A stretch of 64,000 bases of DNA from Siphonodentalium dalli (GCA_032622095.1 CP136063.1:33670987-33734986); one strand, 5' to 3'. Positions 22,678 through 35,465 are shown, counted from the first letter of the stretch. A program made the numbers and translations. Notes: generated from the letters alone by a model not told the origin.

Positions 22678-22899
22678 AAACATGTTCCTACCTACAAATA
22701 ATAGACCAAAAGAGATGGTGTACATGTACATTATCAAACATGTTAATGTAGCTCAGCTTGGACATGAGATATAATTTTCACAGAACTTCATGGAATGATG
22801 TAGATGGAAATTTCCAGTGATAAGTGTTAAGCGGATTCATATATCACACATTGTTCTAGGCATTTGCCGTCCCATTACAACAGGATCGGATGCTCAAAA
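22678..22899 (+). repeat. ~222-bp direct repeat, copy 1
   Basis: Nearly identical (about three differences) to 25076-25296. It starts at aaacatgttcctacctac and ends at ggatcggatgctcaaa. The outer flanks do not match. Confidence 0.93.
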
Positions 22900-23471
22900 T
22901 TAACTCCCGAAACCATATATGAAATAACAGATTGCTTTATATCTGTTATAGACCAGATGTGTACCTGATGAGCTGCTGTGGCCAAACATTTTTTTATAGG
23001 ACCAACTTTCGGTACAAAAATATGATTTCGGAACGGACTTAGTAAACATTTTCCAAACAATTGATTCCTTCTGTGTTATCAAGCTAGTACGATAAGTCAA
23101 AAAATAAACACTCAAAAAATAAACACTCAAATACAGTAAATATGACATGTTTACATAGCTCCACATGTCAACACCACTTTAGAAACAGGGCCCGTTAACC
23201 AACAAACCATTTAACTCATGGATGGTTGATTGTATACCTGTATGTGGGATGGCCCACGTTTTTGTCTGCTATCACGATAACAAATTGTATGCATGGGAAC
23301 TTTGTACACAATCCCAGCCGATGTACCCTATATACATAACCGTTATATACTCTATATAAAGAGCGTTTACCATATCATATGTATAGGTTTGTAATTTAAT
23401 TACTTACTGACAACAGCCCTATATATCATGACAAATATAAAATAGACTAGTTGTCGTGTGATATATAGATA

Positions 23472-24090
23472 CTTACTACATGTATAGCCAAAGCTACTGC
23501 ATTACATAAAGAGTGGTTTATCTATGATTTATTTTATACGGGATTTATGGGTACCGCGGTAATCAGACAACGGGACCTCCCTTGGTCAAGGAAACGAAAT
23601 AACCTTCCACGATAATGTGTGGATAATTCGATAATTGAACATTTTCAGTGTTGGTATCTTTTAATAAGTATATGAAGTGAAAACATTCATACCCAAGTAT
23701 GAATGATTATGGTTTGCATATGCGTACATGTTAAACGCACTTATTTTACAAAGTCGGGAACTCCAGGCCCCAAAATATGCAAACAAGTAAACACGCACGT
23801 ATGCATATAATTTAAATAGCTTTATTTGTTATAAATATTGCGGACTCCAACAGTCCAACTCCATGCACGCATATAATACGCTAATATATATTTAATACAA
23901 TGTAGGATAACGTTTTGTGGTCGACATTCAATGTCTGCCATTTAGTCAGTCCGCCCGTCCGTCCGTTTGTGTCTGTTTTCCGCGATAGATTTGTATGTCT
24001 CACCTGGATGTCATTAGTATGTGTATACCGATATTTAATATGGAAAATACACATATATGATAACGCATGTTGTCTTATCTTGTAAAAATG
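23472..24090 (+). repeat. ~619-bp tandem duplication, unit 1
   Basis: Begins cttactacatgtat. Landmarks are aacgggacctcccttggtca, gcggactccaacagtcc and gtcagtccgcccgtccg, and all recur in the same order in the next unit. Substitutions and small indels give an older look than the 222-bp repeat pair that flanks it. Confidence 0.9.
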
Positions 24091-24697
24091 CTTACTACAT
24101 GTATCAGCTTTGTTTCCCAGACTGTTAAGCTATACTGCATTATATATAAAGAGTGGTTCATCTATGAGTTATTTATTTTTATACGGGAATTATAGGTAAT
24201 CAAACAACGGGACCTCCCTTGGTCAAAGAAACGAAATAACCTTCCACGATAGTGTGTGGATTATTCGATAATTAATTGTCAATGTTGATATCTTTTAATG
24301 AGTATATGGAGTGAAACATTCATACCCAAGTATGAATGGTTATGGTTTGTATATGCGTACATGATAAACGCACTTGTTTTACAAAGACGGGAACTTCAGG
24401 CATCAAAAATACAAGCAGGTAAACACGCACATATATGCATATAATTAAATAGCGTTAATTGTTATACATATTGCGGACTCCAACAGTCCAACTCATTGCA
24501 CGCATAAAAGACGCTAATACATATATTTAATATATAATGTAGGATAACGTTTTGTGGCCGACATTCAATGTCTGCCGTTTAGTCAGTCCGCCCGTCCGCC
24601 TGTTTGCGTCTGTTTTCCGCGAGAGATTTTTATGTCTCACCTGGATGCCATAATTTGTGTATACTATATTTAATATGTAAAATACGCATATGATAAC
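24091..24697 (+). repeat. ~619-bp tandem duplication, unit 2
   Basis: Second copy of the preceding unit, starting cttactacatgtat at 24091 and ending near the cgcatatgataacgcg block. No coding capacity recognised. Confidence 0.9.
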
Positions 24698-25075
24698 GCG
24701 GAAATATGTAAAATATAGGAATGTATGCGCCCGATGCGATCTCGGTGGATTCCGATAACTCCCGCTAACAACAAGGGCACCTCCGATGTTTATGTAAACA
24801 ATATAACCTGACTACGACTGTTGTTGAATTTATAGTTGTAAATTTTGGGCTTTGTAAGTGTATACCATCATGTAATCAATTCATGATATTCAGGATTCTC
24901 TACAATTTTATTTACACTAATTTTATTTTTGACTGGCTAAAACTGCTCCTACGGCAGACTGTCTGTTCATCATTAGCATAATATAAGCTTCCGGTGAGCA
25001 ATGCGGGGTACCTTGTTTGTGGGCCCAGGACACTGTGGCATCACCTGCTCATTCTGTATATGGGCTCTATAAAAC

Positions 25076-25296
25076 AAACATGTTCCTACCTACAAATAAT
25101 GGACCAAAAGAGATGGTGTACATGTACATTATCAAACATGTTAATGTAGCTCAGCTTGGACATGAGATATAATTCTCACAGAACTTCATGGAATGATGTA
25201 GATGGAAATTTCCAGTGATAAGTGTTAAGCGGATTCATATATCACACATTGTTCTAGGCCTTTGCCGTCCCATTACAACAGGATCGGATGCTCAAA
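25076..25296 (+). repeat. ~222-bp direct repeat, copy 2
   Basis: Second copy of 22678-22899, same orientation, 2.4 kb away, with near-identity that implies a recent event. Confidence 0.93.
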
Positions 25297-25720
25297 CTTG
25301 GTTATAACCAAACCATAATATTCAGAATTCGTCATGTTTTTGTACATTAATTTTATTTCGGAAAATGCTCAAAGATCTAATTAAATCGAAAACAGCATTG
25401 GATGTAACAATAATCAGTGCCATTGTAGCTACATGTACATATAACATTAAATAATAGCAGAGCATTATTTTTGTAAATATCTGGTGGAATATTTTTGGCA
25501 TGCCTGCATTATTGATTGAAGTACCTGTACACAAAAACCTTTGTGGCTCTATGTCATGGTTAATGGAATAGCTACTGGACATTCGTAAACTAGATGCCAA
25601 GATGGTCAAGGGCATAGGCCGGGACCATTTAGTTTATGAATATCCGGGAGCGAGTCAAATAAGTTATAACCGACTTAAACAGTTTTATAATATGCAAGGG
25701 AAAGATGTTGACTAGTTGAC

Positions 25721-26329
25721 GTGTGGAGACTATTTAATAAACAAGAAAGACGTTACACGTGGAGAAGGAAATCCCCAGTTAAAATGGCGAGGCTAGATTA
25801 TTTATTAATCTCCGAGGACCTCCTTAATCTAACTGGAGAAGGATTGGCAATTTTACCCGGGTACAAATCAGATCATTCTATTATTTCACTCGCATTAAAC
25901 GTCGGTGACATCAAGACTGGTCCAGGGTTTTGGAAATTTAATAATTCTCTTCTGTACTGTAGAGAATATGTTGATTTAGTAAAATCGATCATTTCTGAAA
26001 ATAAAATTAGATATTCTTACTCCACAAATGTAAACGAAAAGGAAAGTAAGAAAAAATGTTCCATTGGAAAACGACTTTTCCTCGATGCAGTGTTACTTGA
26101 TATCAGAGCCGCCACCATACGCTTTTCCTCAAATCGAAAACGTGAGCGAACAAAAATGGAGAAAAATCTGACAACAAAAAAAGCTAAAATTATTTCAGAC
26201 CTTGAATCCAACATCTCTGATGAAAAACAAAAAATAATGGAAGACTTGGAAAAAATAGAAGTCGAAATTGAGCAATGCGAAAAGAAACAATCCTCGGAAC
26301 CATGGTTAGATCTCGTGCTAAATGGATAG
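25721..26329 (+). pseudogene. LINE endonuclease end and RT linker
   Basis: The frame includes ARLDYLLISEDL and PGYKSDHSII, the C-terminal blocks of an APE endonuclease in which S-D-H carries catalytic residues. GPGFWKFNNSLL follows, a signature of L1/Tx1-type elements. A long charged helical linker comes next (KKKCSIGKRL to EQCEKK). The frame ends in a shift: the continuation (WIEEGEKPTKYFLNLEKRN) is found in the next frame from about 26305. The endonuclease N-terminus is missing, so it is 5'-truncated. Confidence 0.88.
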
Positions 26330-27648
26330 AGGAAGGCGAAAAACCAACAAAATATTTTCTAAATTTAGAAAAACGTAACTACATCTCCAAAACCCTGACC
26401 AGCCTGACAGTCGCGAATGGTAGTACAATCACGAAACAAAACGATATTATGAAAGAAACCCGAAAATTTTACCTTAATTTATACTCATATAGGTCAATGG
26501 ATGATCGCGACCTAAACTCCCTTCTTAAAGATGGAACATGTCCCACATTAAGCCCTACGCAGACCTCGAATATTGAAGGACCCTTAACCTTACAAGAATT
26601 AACAGACGCGCTTAAGAACAAAAAAAATAATAAAAGCCCAGGGCCATCCGGATACACCAATGAATTTTATAAATGTTTTTGGTCTGACTTAAGTCCCCTT
26701 TTAACAGAGTCGCTCAATGAATCGTTTTCAGTGGGAGAACTATCAATCACACAAATGCAAGGTATTATAACTTTGATTCCAAAAAAGGATAAAAATAGAC
26801 AGATGCTAAAAAACTGACGTCCCATCTCCATTTTGAATACATCTTACAAACTAGCCTCGTCATGCATAGCGAACATAATAAAACGTGTGCTCCCATCTAT
26901 AATCAATCCCGATCAAACTGGGTTTTTAGCTGGTAGGTATATAGGAGACAACACCCGACTAATATATGAATTAATTCACAGGACAAAGCAAGAAAATAAA
27001 TCTGGCCTACTACTCCTTATCGATTTTGAAAAAGCGTTTGACACTGTTTCCTGGACATTTATAAGAAAATGTCTTGACATTTTTAATTTTAGAGATGCCA
27101 TAAAGAAATGGCAATCAATTTTGTACGATAATGCCAGCTCATCTATTCTGATTAATGGTCATATTTCTCAGAGCTTTATGTTAGGGAGAGGCTGCCGCCA
27201 GAGTGACCCAATATCACCGTATATTTTCCTCCTCTTCGCAGAAGTCTTGGGGCTGATGATACGCCAAAACAATACAATTAAAGGGATTTTCCTCGGCGGT
27301 TCAGAGTACAAAATAACACAATATGCGGACGACACGACGCTCATACTTGATGGTTCTGAAGACAGTCTACGTGAATCGTACTTAATACTTGACGAATTTG
27401 CTCGGGTATCGTGTCTGCGCATAAATCCAGAAAAATGTCAAGCGGCATGGATAGGGATAGGGTCACCAAATAAAATACGTCATGTTCTTATAGAATTAAA
27501 CCTGTCCACTGTAAACACTTTCAATTTTCTAGGTATACACTTCGACACTAATTTAACAACAAACATGAATATAAATTACAATTATAAACTCGAAGACATA
27601 GAAAAGACCACAAAAATTTGGAAACAGACTTCTGACCCCTTTAGGTAG
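26275..27648 (+). pseudogene. LINE reverse transcriptase with one in-frame stop
   Basis: One reading frame is interrupted by a single TGA at 26815. This is most simply a TGG (W) changed to TGA in the conserved N-W-R-P-I-S block. RT blocks are KSPGPSGYTNEFYKCFW, RPISILNTSYKLAS, QTGFLAGRYIGDNTR, LLLLIDFEKAFDTVSW (catalytic Asp), GCRQSDPISPYIFLLF (relatives have GCRQGD) and QYADDTTLIL (catalytic Asp pair intact). The frame ends at 27648 in a shift. The enzyme would copy LINE RNA at nicked target DNA. The stop and the Gly-to-Ser change mean it is inactive. Confidence 0.92.
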
Positions 27649-27682
27649 AATAACCGTTGTCAAATCCCTCATCATACCAAAA

Positions 27683-28057
27683 TTGACACACCTATTTATA
27701 ACTCTCCCAAGTCCAGGTACAACTTTTTTGAAAGCCCTAAATACGTGTTTATATAATTTCATTTGTAATTCCAAACGCAATAGAATAAAAAGAAAACAAT
27801 TAGGTGCCGATCACATGCACGGAGGTTTGAAGATGATTAATGTTGAAAACTTTGATAATGCCATGAAAATGACATGGATACGACGCTTGATTTGCAAACA
27901 ATCAAAGTGGGCTTCATTGTGTAATACCACACCTTTCTTAAACGACCAACTATTTCTCACGTACCATGCAAGTTATATTGTAAAGCAAACAAATAAGTTC
28001 GCAAATCCATTCTGGAGAGGTTTTCAGTGCATGGTGTACATTTATGCGATTAAATAA
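27683..28057 (+). pseudogene. LINE post-RT segment 1
   Basis: Continues the LINE protein in a shifted frame. LGRITVVKSLIIPKLTHLF (starting in the frame just before the listed start) and later HMHGGLKMINVENFDNA and KMTWIRRL are the characteristic thumb/connection region of L1/Tx1 ORF2 proteins. It ends with another shift near 28015. Confidence 0.85.
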
Positions 28058-28071
28058 TTCAAATACTACTA

Positions 28072-28974
28072 TTGTGGCCTCAACTATCTGGAATAATCCG
28101 AACATTGGAGATTCAAATTGGAGATTCAGCAATCAACTTTAAATCGTGGAGAGATGCGGGAATATATTTTATAAACGATTTATTCCAATCAGATAATACA
28201 TTCCATACCCCACACACATTATATGCAAAGTTCAACATCCGCGTCGATTTCATAACAATCAGCAACATAAAACGTCAGATTATGTCATTGGCAAGTTCTC
28301 TTAATCAACCATTAATCCGTATACCCTGCCCATACCTACCTAATAATCTTACTGCGATACTCTGTGACAAAAAGGGCGGACAATTATTTTACAAAGTTCT
28401 AGAAAGTGGGAAAATTATGCCAAATACATGTCAAAAATTGGAATCCGAAATGTCCGAGAAGATAGAAAATTGGGAAGAATATTTGAGCATGCCCTTTAAA
28501 ACGACAACCGATACGAAATTACAGTGGCTCCAATTCAGAATAAACACGCGAATTATCGGTACAAATAAATTTCTCAAGGTGGCTAACCTTCGAGTCGACG
28601 AGTTTTGCAATCGATGTCAAAATGTACAGGAAACCATTTCTCATATGTTATGGTACTGTCCCCATGTACAACCCTTTATAAAGGAAATTGAAACATGGAC
28701 GGAAAACAACCAGTTTCCCATTGATCTAACAAAGAAGAATATTATTATCGGTATAGATCACGAATATAGAAAGTCAAAAAGTAACCTCTTCCTGCTAGTG
28801 ATGAAACAATATATATACAGGACAAAATTCACGCCCACACAACTGTCGCTTCGCTCACTCCTTTGCGATCTTAAACTTAGGTATGAATGCGAGAGATACA
28901 ACGCAAAATGTAACATGAATCATGACTTCGATAACCAGTGGATGACACTTCGAAATGCCTTAAAAATAAAATAA
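28072..28974 (+). pseudogene. LINE C-terminal region with zinc knuckle
   Basis: A 300-residue open frame ends the ORF2 protein. NFKSWRDAGIYFINDL is the usual block after the connection region, and WLQFRINTRIIGTNKFL precedes the knuckle. The knuckle reads FCNRCQNVQETISHMLWYCP (C-x2-C-x8-H-x4-C). The break just upstream contains a short direct duplication of ggagattcaaatt-type sequence (28105-28130), which explains the frame change. Stop at 28972-28974. Confidence 0.88.
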
Positions 28975-28977
28975 TAG

Positions 28978-30540
28978 ACTGAAACCCCGATATTTGCAGA
29001 CTCAAAAATACACCCGACCTTTAACAGTGACCCTGAATATCACACACAACAAACTTAATTACCCGATACCCGAGCGAAAGATATCTATCAAATTTAGTTA
29101 CAGTGATCATAGATACACCTGTTTACTTAAACACATCACAACACTGTCCGAGAAGCAAAAACAGCGAGCGTTGTGTATTTTCCAGATAGCTGTCGAACCA
29201 GTATTTACAATACAGTTTCAATATGGTTAATTTACTAATTATACTGTTTATGGTAAACTCTGAACGTAGAATAATTAAAGTTGCACATATAGTTTGGAAC
29301 TTGATTCTGCAAACCTGAAATTCTTATTACACACCATCAACCACTTTAGCTGTTTTAATACGGGACATTCAAAGTTATTCTGAAGGAAACAAAATAGTCT
29401 ATTGTTTTTATCACCACTATTTTAGCTAAATAACGCAAATTTTCGGTCAAAGAAATGACAACGTAGAAACTAATATCACCTTTTCGTCTTGCTGTTAAGT
29501 TGATCGGTGCCTAAAAAAAACAAAAAAAGATTTTCCCAACACAATATGTGCCTTTAAATATTTCCGAAAGTCACTGATACGAAAGTAGGCCAGGTCATGG
29601 CAGAGTCCGCTATTCCATGTCCTGGATCGAGAGCATGAGTGAGTGCGTGTATTATGTCTTTTTATCTTTTGTTACATGTATTCTTTGTTCACAATAAAAA
29701 AATTATAAAAAACATATCGTATGTGTGTTATGTATCAGCTGCAACGATACTGCGACAACCTAAACCTTATTAGTGATATAATAACGAAAATATTTATCAA
29801 ATGCAAACCGATTCGAAATATTCCGTCCACTCCGAATTTTGTTTTAATTGTTACCTGAAGTTAAATTTACGTACCTGATCTATTACGGCCGTACACGTGT
29901 TCGCATGTTTGAAATGTTGTGGTGACAATGTTCCAGGTATTGTTATTATATTAATAAATACCCCATATTGGTATGACATACTACACAATGCATATTACAT
30001 TTAACATAGTACGAATATGATTGCGATTAAATAAAGGAATATAACGTGATATAAAAAAGTTTCTGTATTGCATTTGTGGTGCACAATTATTTTTGAAGAG
30101 AAATATCTGTCAGTTCGCAACTTTTTCCCCAGACTCATGGACCGATTACAATCAAATTTGGTGTGGTGACTCGGAGCAACCAGGCGAATGTTACCACGCG
30201 TTATTTTTTCAAAATTTTGATAAAAACAAATTATTTATGGGTAATTTTTCAGGATTTAGAATCATGAAAAAATACCCACAATTTTGCTATGGTTAAGTGA
30301 TCAATTACTTTGGACATTACTGTATGTAGATGGAGTTAAACCTCACACAAGTGTGTTGGGGATTTGGGCCTTGACTTGGGACCTTTGGTTTTTAACGCAA
30401 CAAATGCGCCTACACATTATACACACATTTCTTATATAACCAGAGTTTTTCTTGGATAAGTTGAGTTTGAAGCCTGCTTACATTTCAAAATGTTGTCAGT
30501 TGTATATTGTCTGCAGCGAACTCGACGCGTTGAAGCAAAA
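28978..30540. other. LINE 3' tail then unassigned sequence
   Basis: No recognised gene. A-rich tracts at 29511-29531 and 29692-29712 (the latter containing aataaa) could mark the LINE's 3' end. The rest is AT-rich with no supported structure. Confidence 0.35.
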
Positions 30541-31320
30541 GTTACAAAAAGATAAAATGTGTACGTGACGAGACTATAATACAAATGAAAAAATAAATTG
30601 AGGGAGGGGTGGGCGATACTGGGAACTAAGGGTTGAACCGATAAAAATTTGTTGAGCGATAACGACCAATGTTGACATATTATGCATCTCAACTCTACTG
30701 TTGCAACAAGGCTATAAAATAGGGGGTGTCAGAATCTTAGTCATCTCTATATAGTGCCAGAATAGTCATTTATGGAGTTCTATAAGATGTTGGGTTGGAT
30801 ATATGGACTCGGAGAAAAAGGGGTTTGTACCGTTGAACTGACATAAATTAGTGGATCAATGTTGCCATGTAATGCATCGCGACTGTACTAAAGCAGCAAT
30901 GATATAAAATTGAGGGGGGGTCTGAAATTATCTCTATCTCTATAGATGGCACCAGGATTATATAGAAAGGAATAGCAATTGATATACGTATACGGTATAC
31001 TATAGTAATACCATAGACATATAAGTACAAGTATCACGAAATAAAATATTACGTAACATGACTATATACCGATGAAAGAAATAAATAAATTGGACCGGGA
31101 TTAGAGGTTGGGTTGGTTATATGTGGATAATTGGATATGAAATTTATACCGATGAAACGATACAAATTAGTCGAGCGATAAAGACCAATGTTGACACTTA
31201 GTCAGGCTACGCGGGGGAAATAGGGGTTGAAACAATAGACCAAAATAAATTTGTCGAGTGATAATGACCAATGTTGACGTATAAAGTAACGCGACTGTAC
31301 TGTCACACAATTATCAGGTA
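30540..31320. repeat. Degenerate ~190-bp tandem units
   Basis: About four units share words such as accaatgttgac, gcgactgtact, ggtttgnaccgatgaa and tctctatatagtgcc at recurring spacing. They are well diverged. Poly-G tracts (ggggggg) occur in some units. Confidence 0.7.
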
Positions 31321-31380
31321 GAACCGGTCAAATATGGACTCTAGTGCCCAATATCGAACAGCTCAGAAAACATTTGCAGG

Positions 31381-31700
31381 GCCATAAAATTTATTTAACA
31401 TGGCATCTGCCATATACAAATCCATTTATCTCGATAAATCTCTTATTTTTCAAAAATTTAAGCTCAGACTTGGTGTTTGTGCGTGGGATAATAATACATT
31501 CCTAAAATGACAGGGTACATCACGTTTTTTTTCGATGATAAAATTTAACACAGGATTTCCCATTAAAATCGATTTATGTCTATAAAACTGTCATTTTTCA
31601 AAATTTTGAGTTGAAACTTGGTGTATATGTGTGTAATACTACTATATTCCTAGAATGAAAGAGTTCAGCGCGTAATTATGTTTTAGATGGAAGAAATTGA
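31381..31700. repeat. ~150-bp duplicated block
   Basis: Two copies contain tttttcaaaa-tt-agct-agacttggtgt, then a t-attcctaaaatga block. Starts are near 31430 and 31579. Confidence 0.65.
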
Positions 31701-31982
31701 ATTTGTTTTCGATAATAAATTTACACTAATTACAGCGTGGACTGCCGGGTAATCGAGGAGACGCATTTTGTAAACAGGCTTTTTTCAATAACCATTTTGG
31801 ACAAACTAAACCCTTTTCGACCAGCAGATCCGAATAGTAGCTAAGATGTATTTAGATATAATTATCAAAAGAATTTGACCGATTAGGGTACATTTTGAGA
31901 GAATCGAGTGGAAACTTCTTGGTGATAATTCCAGAAAATAATGATGGCGGAGAATCACAATGAAATTACCCACTATGCACTT

Positions 31983-32458
31983 CACTACACCAGGGGTTCC
32001 CAATGGGTTACACATTATTTTCAGTCTATCAGATTATTTATATTTTCAACAACAAGTGACTTTAAGTTTACAATTTCAGCCTGTCCTGACTCTATCGATA
32101 CGATTTATCACATTTTCAAAAACATATTATACACCGGTGGCGTTAACTTTACAATTTAAGCATCTACGTGATTCTATCGGTACGATTGAGTAAGGTACAA
32201 ATAAAAATGTCCAAAAATACACTAGGGGCTCCCAATGGGTGATATATTATTTTCTGGCTATATTTATATTTTCAACAACATATTATTACACCGGTGACTT
32301 TAAGTTTACAATTTCAGCCTGTCTGACCCTATGGATACGATTTATTATATTTTCCAAAACGTATTATACACCGATGCCGTTAACTTTACAATTTCAGCAT
32401 ATACGTGATTCTAATGGTACGATTGAGTAAGGTACAAACAAAAATATCCAAGAATACA
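31983..32458. repeat. ~238-bp tandem duplication
   Basis: Two adjacent copies run from ctac/actaggggnt-cccaatgggt to aaggtacaaa-aaaaat-tccaa. They share tttaagtttacaatttcagc and cgattgagtaaggtac. Both remain open in one plus frame for ~60 residues, but the peptides show no domain. Confidence 0.88.
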
Positions 32459-33889
32459 TTCCTCCAGTGGACCATGAGTCTATACAAATCTGTACACCAG
32501 TGTACACCACTTTGTGGCGGTAATGAACAAACATGAACTGGTGGTCGGAAAGTAAACCTGTGTTCTACACTCTGACACGTAGATACAGACAATCCATACG
32601 GGCACTCTGGGATACATAAAACACCTGGAATGCCTAACTGTGATAACACCCATTAGTGTCAATTGTATTATATGGATGTAGACCATATATAGGACCCATG
32701 GAGTGCCAAATCGTTGACTACAATCTGATTGGATGCGACAATCACGCGTGTAGATCACTTGGTGCAAGATAAATTATAAAACTGAAATAACAAAATGATC
32801 GCATCGAATCGTCTCATTAAGTGTTTTATTTGGAGCCGTCTTCGGTCTGATCTGACAGGTACATGTTTAATGTGGCATAAAATCCTAGTATGTTGTACCA
32901 CAACTTGTGTGGTATTTAGAACTAACGAAGCCGCAAAATGATAAATATTTTATGTTGGCCAATTTGAGAGTAATATGATCGAATAGTTACTCCTAGTACT
33001 GTACCGTACAAGTTCTAGAATGATGTCGAGACACAATCTGATCTCGGTCTGCGTGTGAACCGGAAAGGATGTGAATCTACGAAAACCGGCCGATGTTGAT
33101 ATTTTCGAGTTGTTTGTTCGACTGTTCCACGATGTCCAACATCCAAGCGAATGGTGTTACACTTGGCACTGGCAGTGGCGTGACTGTTTATTAGGTATTA
33201 AAAGTATAAACGTGCGAGAATAATTCACATGAGCTGTGATGTCAACCACTAGTTACTAATACAGGACAATATCAACGCATTTAGTTTTAACGAAACATAT
33301 GTGTGGCTATGAGTTTACGCAAAATCGTTTTCCAGTTACGGAGTTTGTTCTATCAACTTAATTGTTATTGTTCCTTTATATCCTCAAAAATATAGTAATT
33401 ATAGATTATGTAATATACTGCACCGAATTCACCTAAGGGCACGTGTTCTCTTATATACTATGGTTTGTATCAAAGGCATGAATGGGTTCAACAAACACTA
33501 GTTTGTAACCATGCATACAACTATAAGTATACAATACACATTACGTTTATAATTTAGCATTAAATTTCGCTGTTTTATATTCGCACACCCTGATGAGCAT
33601 CACTCAAAACTGACAAAAATTTGTCCGTGAAATTCATATAACGCATGTCATGCATGCAAAGTTATACGGTTCTTAATAAATATTGAAAGTAGATTTAAAG
33701 TCCACTATAATATAAAAGAACATATCGCGTAATAGCTAACTGTTAAATATTTAGTTATATATATTTCACAACCTGGTCCAATAATAATTATGGTATATTT
33801 ATTATGGGCATAACTGACATGAAATAGAACTCAGTGAAATTACATCAACAATCGACAGCTAACAACACATATGCCACTTTGTAGTTGAC
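32459..33889. other. No gene; partial copy of an intron repeat
   Basis: Bases 32521-32565 share aacatgaactggt and ggaaag-naaac with the intron segments upstream of the three minus-strand exon copies (34295, 43620, 44230). The rest, to 33889, is unassigned. Confidence 0.4.
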
Positions 33890-34099
33890 ATGTATATGTG
33901 TTATATAATTAGTACAAAGTACCTTTATCTTCCCTGTTTGAACCGTACCATTTGTGACTCATTTTCGCACCCATCGCAAAATATAGTACTGACCGAATTT
34001 AAATAGGAATTGGGAATATCTTTAGAGAACATACACTATGTGCCCGTATAATGATGACCGTATATGACTTACGCCAGCCAGTGTACAGTATATACTTAC

Positions 34100-34240
34100 T
34101 GGTGTTGGTAGCAGCTCAATTGCCTCACCGAGCATCCTCTCCAGTTCTCTTAGTATTGATTTAATTATATTCTGAAAATCAAAACATATCTGTAACTGTA
34201 GGCGGCGCAGAGTTGTGCTATCCATGCACACGAATTCCAC
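34100..34240 (-). CDS. Repeated helical exon, copy 1
   Basis: The minus-strand exon has an acceptor (ttttatag) at its start and a consensus donor (gtaagt) at its end. It is 141 bp, exactly 47 codons, with both splice sites in phase 0. Its C-terminal half reads NIIKSILRELERMLGEAIELLP. In the two other copies this half is the best conserved part and fits an amphipathic helix. I do not recognise the family. It was chosen because splice signals, frame and length agree across copies separated by 9.4 kb. It could be part of a multi-exon host gene or of a repeated exon family. Confidence 0.55.
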
Positions 34241-34559
34241 CTATAAAAGTATGAATGTAACAGTTTTCAAATGATATCGATATTAAACAAGCTGAAAATG
34301 AACAGACATGAACTGGTCCCGGAAAGGCAAACATGGGTGCTAGACATATACCCGACTTGCGCTGAATTGAACGGCCAACGGCCTTATCAAATTCCATTCA
34401 GATTTGATAACATACAGCTAAGAAATCTGATCGGACGTATGTATGGACGGAAGAACAGGATGATAATGTACTTCAAATATATGACATACTGATATCTTAA
34501 TACAGGCAAGAAGGTAAACGTTCATCTTACCTCCAATTAATAAATGAGAAAAATACCAT

Positions 34560-34830
34560 CCAGTATACCCATAATGGATGATCATTCATGTCATTGAAGA
34601 TCCTATAAACCATCTCAAATATCCAATCGACGGTCCGAAAACCAATATTCCAGTTAAACAATGACTGATATATCTAATGGACGGTATTAAAACCAATTTT
34701 CCCAGAACGAGACATCTAGAGGACGGACAGAAAACGAATATGCAGATAAACTACGACTGGTATATATAATGGATGCACATAAAACCAATATGCCCAGATA
34801 AACCATGAATGAAATATCAAGTGGACGGAG
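34560..34830. repeat. Degenerate ~50-bp tandem repeat
   Basis: Words such as aaaaccaatatgcccagataaa and atnnaatggacg recur four to five times with changes. Confidence 0.6.
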
Positions 34831-35289
34831 AGAATGTGCATTATATACGGCACTGCGTGAAAATACAAATACTATACACACTTTCGCCTACTAGACATCG
34901 ATCCGACATGGACGAAAATTGTTACTTACATTCCAGCTTGATCTGAGTTTAGGATTTCATAATATGCTATCCAGGTCGGTACGCGACTTTTCCACATTGA
35001 GAAAATGTATACACGCAGGCTGGTGGAAGGTACACTCCTATATATTTAGTGCGTCCATGTGTTATACGAGGAAATCTATAACTAATTTACAATTTGACTA
35101 CCCAATCATATATGACAACTTGTCTACCTATATTTATGTTATACGAATGCTCTATGGCTAATTGACACATATACTAACATTTCTCCCATTTGGTCATATA
35201 AATCGGATTTGTTTCCTAACACATACACTCTTAGATATAACAATCCGTATAGGTCATTGAGAGTACCTATACATTCTTAAACGATTAGG

Positions 35290-35465
35290 TCTAAAAAAAA
35301 CAAAATTGGTTTTTAACTTTTGTCCCATATATGTAACCAAATTAGGTTTTGATCAAAACCCAATAACAACTGCCAATTGGTCAAAATCAGTTTGATATAT
35401 GAAACCAATATTGGTTTTAATCAAAACCAATTTTGGATTTGATCAAAACCAATTTTATATACATG
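35290..35465. repeat. Short-period aaccaattttg-type repeat
   Basis: Several copies of caaaaccaatttt and its complement attggttttgat alternate, so the block can fold on itself. Confidence 0.6.

Larger units (their letters stand above)
25715..28977 (+). mobile_element. L1/Tx1-like LINE ORF2, 5'-truncated
   Basis: One element in five open pieces. It holds the end of the endonuclease, the reverse transcriptase, the thumb/connection region and a C-terminal zinc knuckle. Only four breaks were found (near 26300, 26815, 27640 and 28015-28100), so it is younger than the LINE at 9.4-12.4 kb. The 3' untranslated region is probably the sequence after 28977. An A-rich tract with aataaa near 29692 is a possible end. 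Confidence 0.88.

Noticed and set aside
22678-25296. LTR retrotransposon bounded by the 222-bp repeats
   Set aside because: Repeats lack TG...CA ends, there is no primer-binding site, and no gag/pol sequence between them.
31960-32430. Two similar plus-strand frames (32 kb) as paralogous small genes
   Set aside because: They are the two halves of a recent 238-bp duplication and show no domain.
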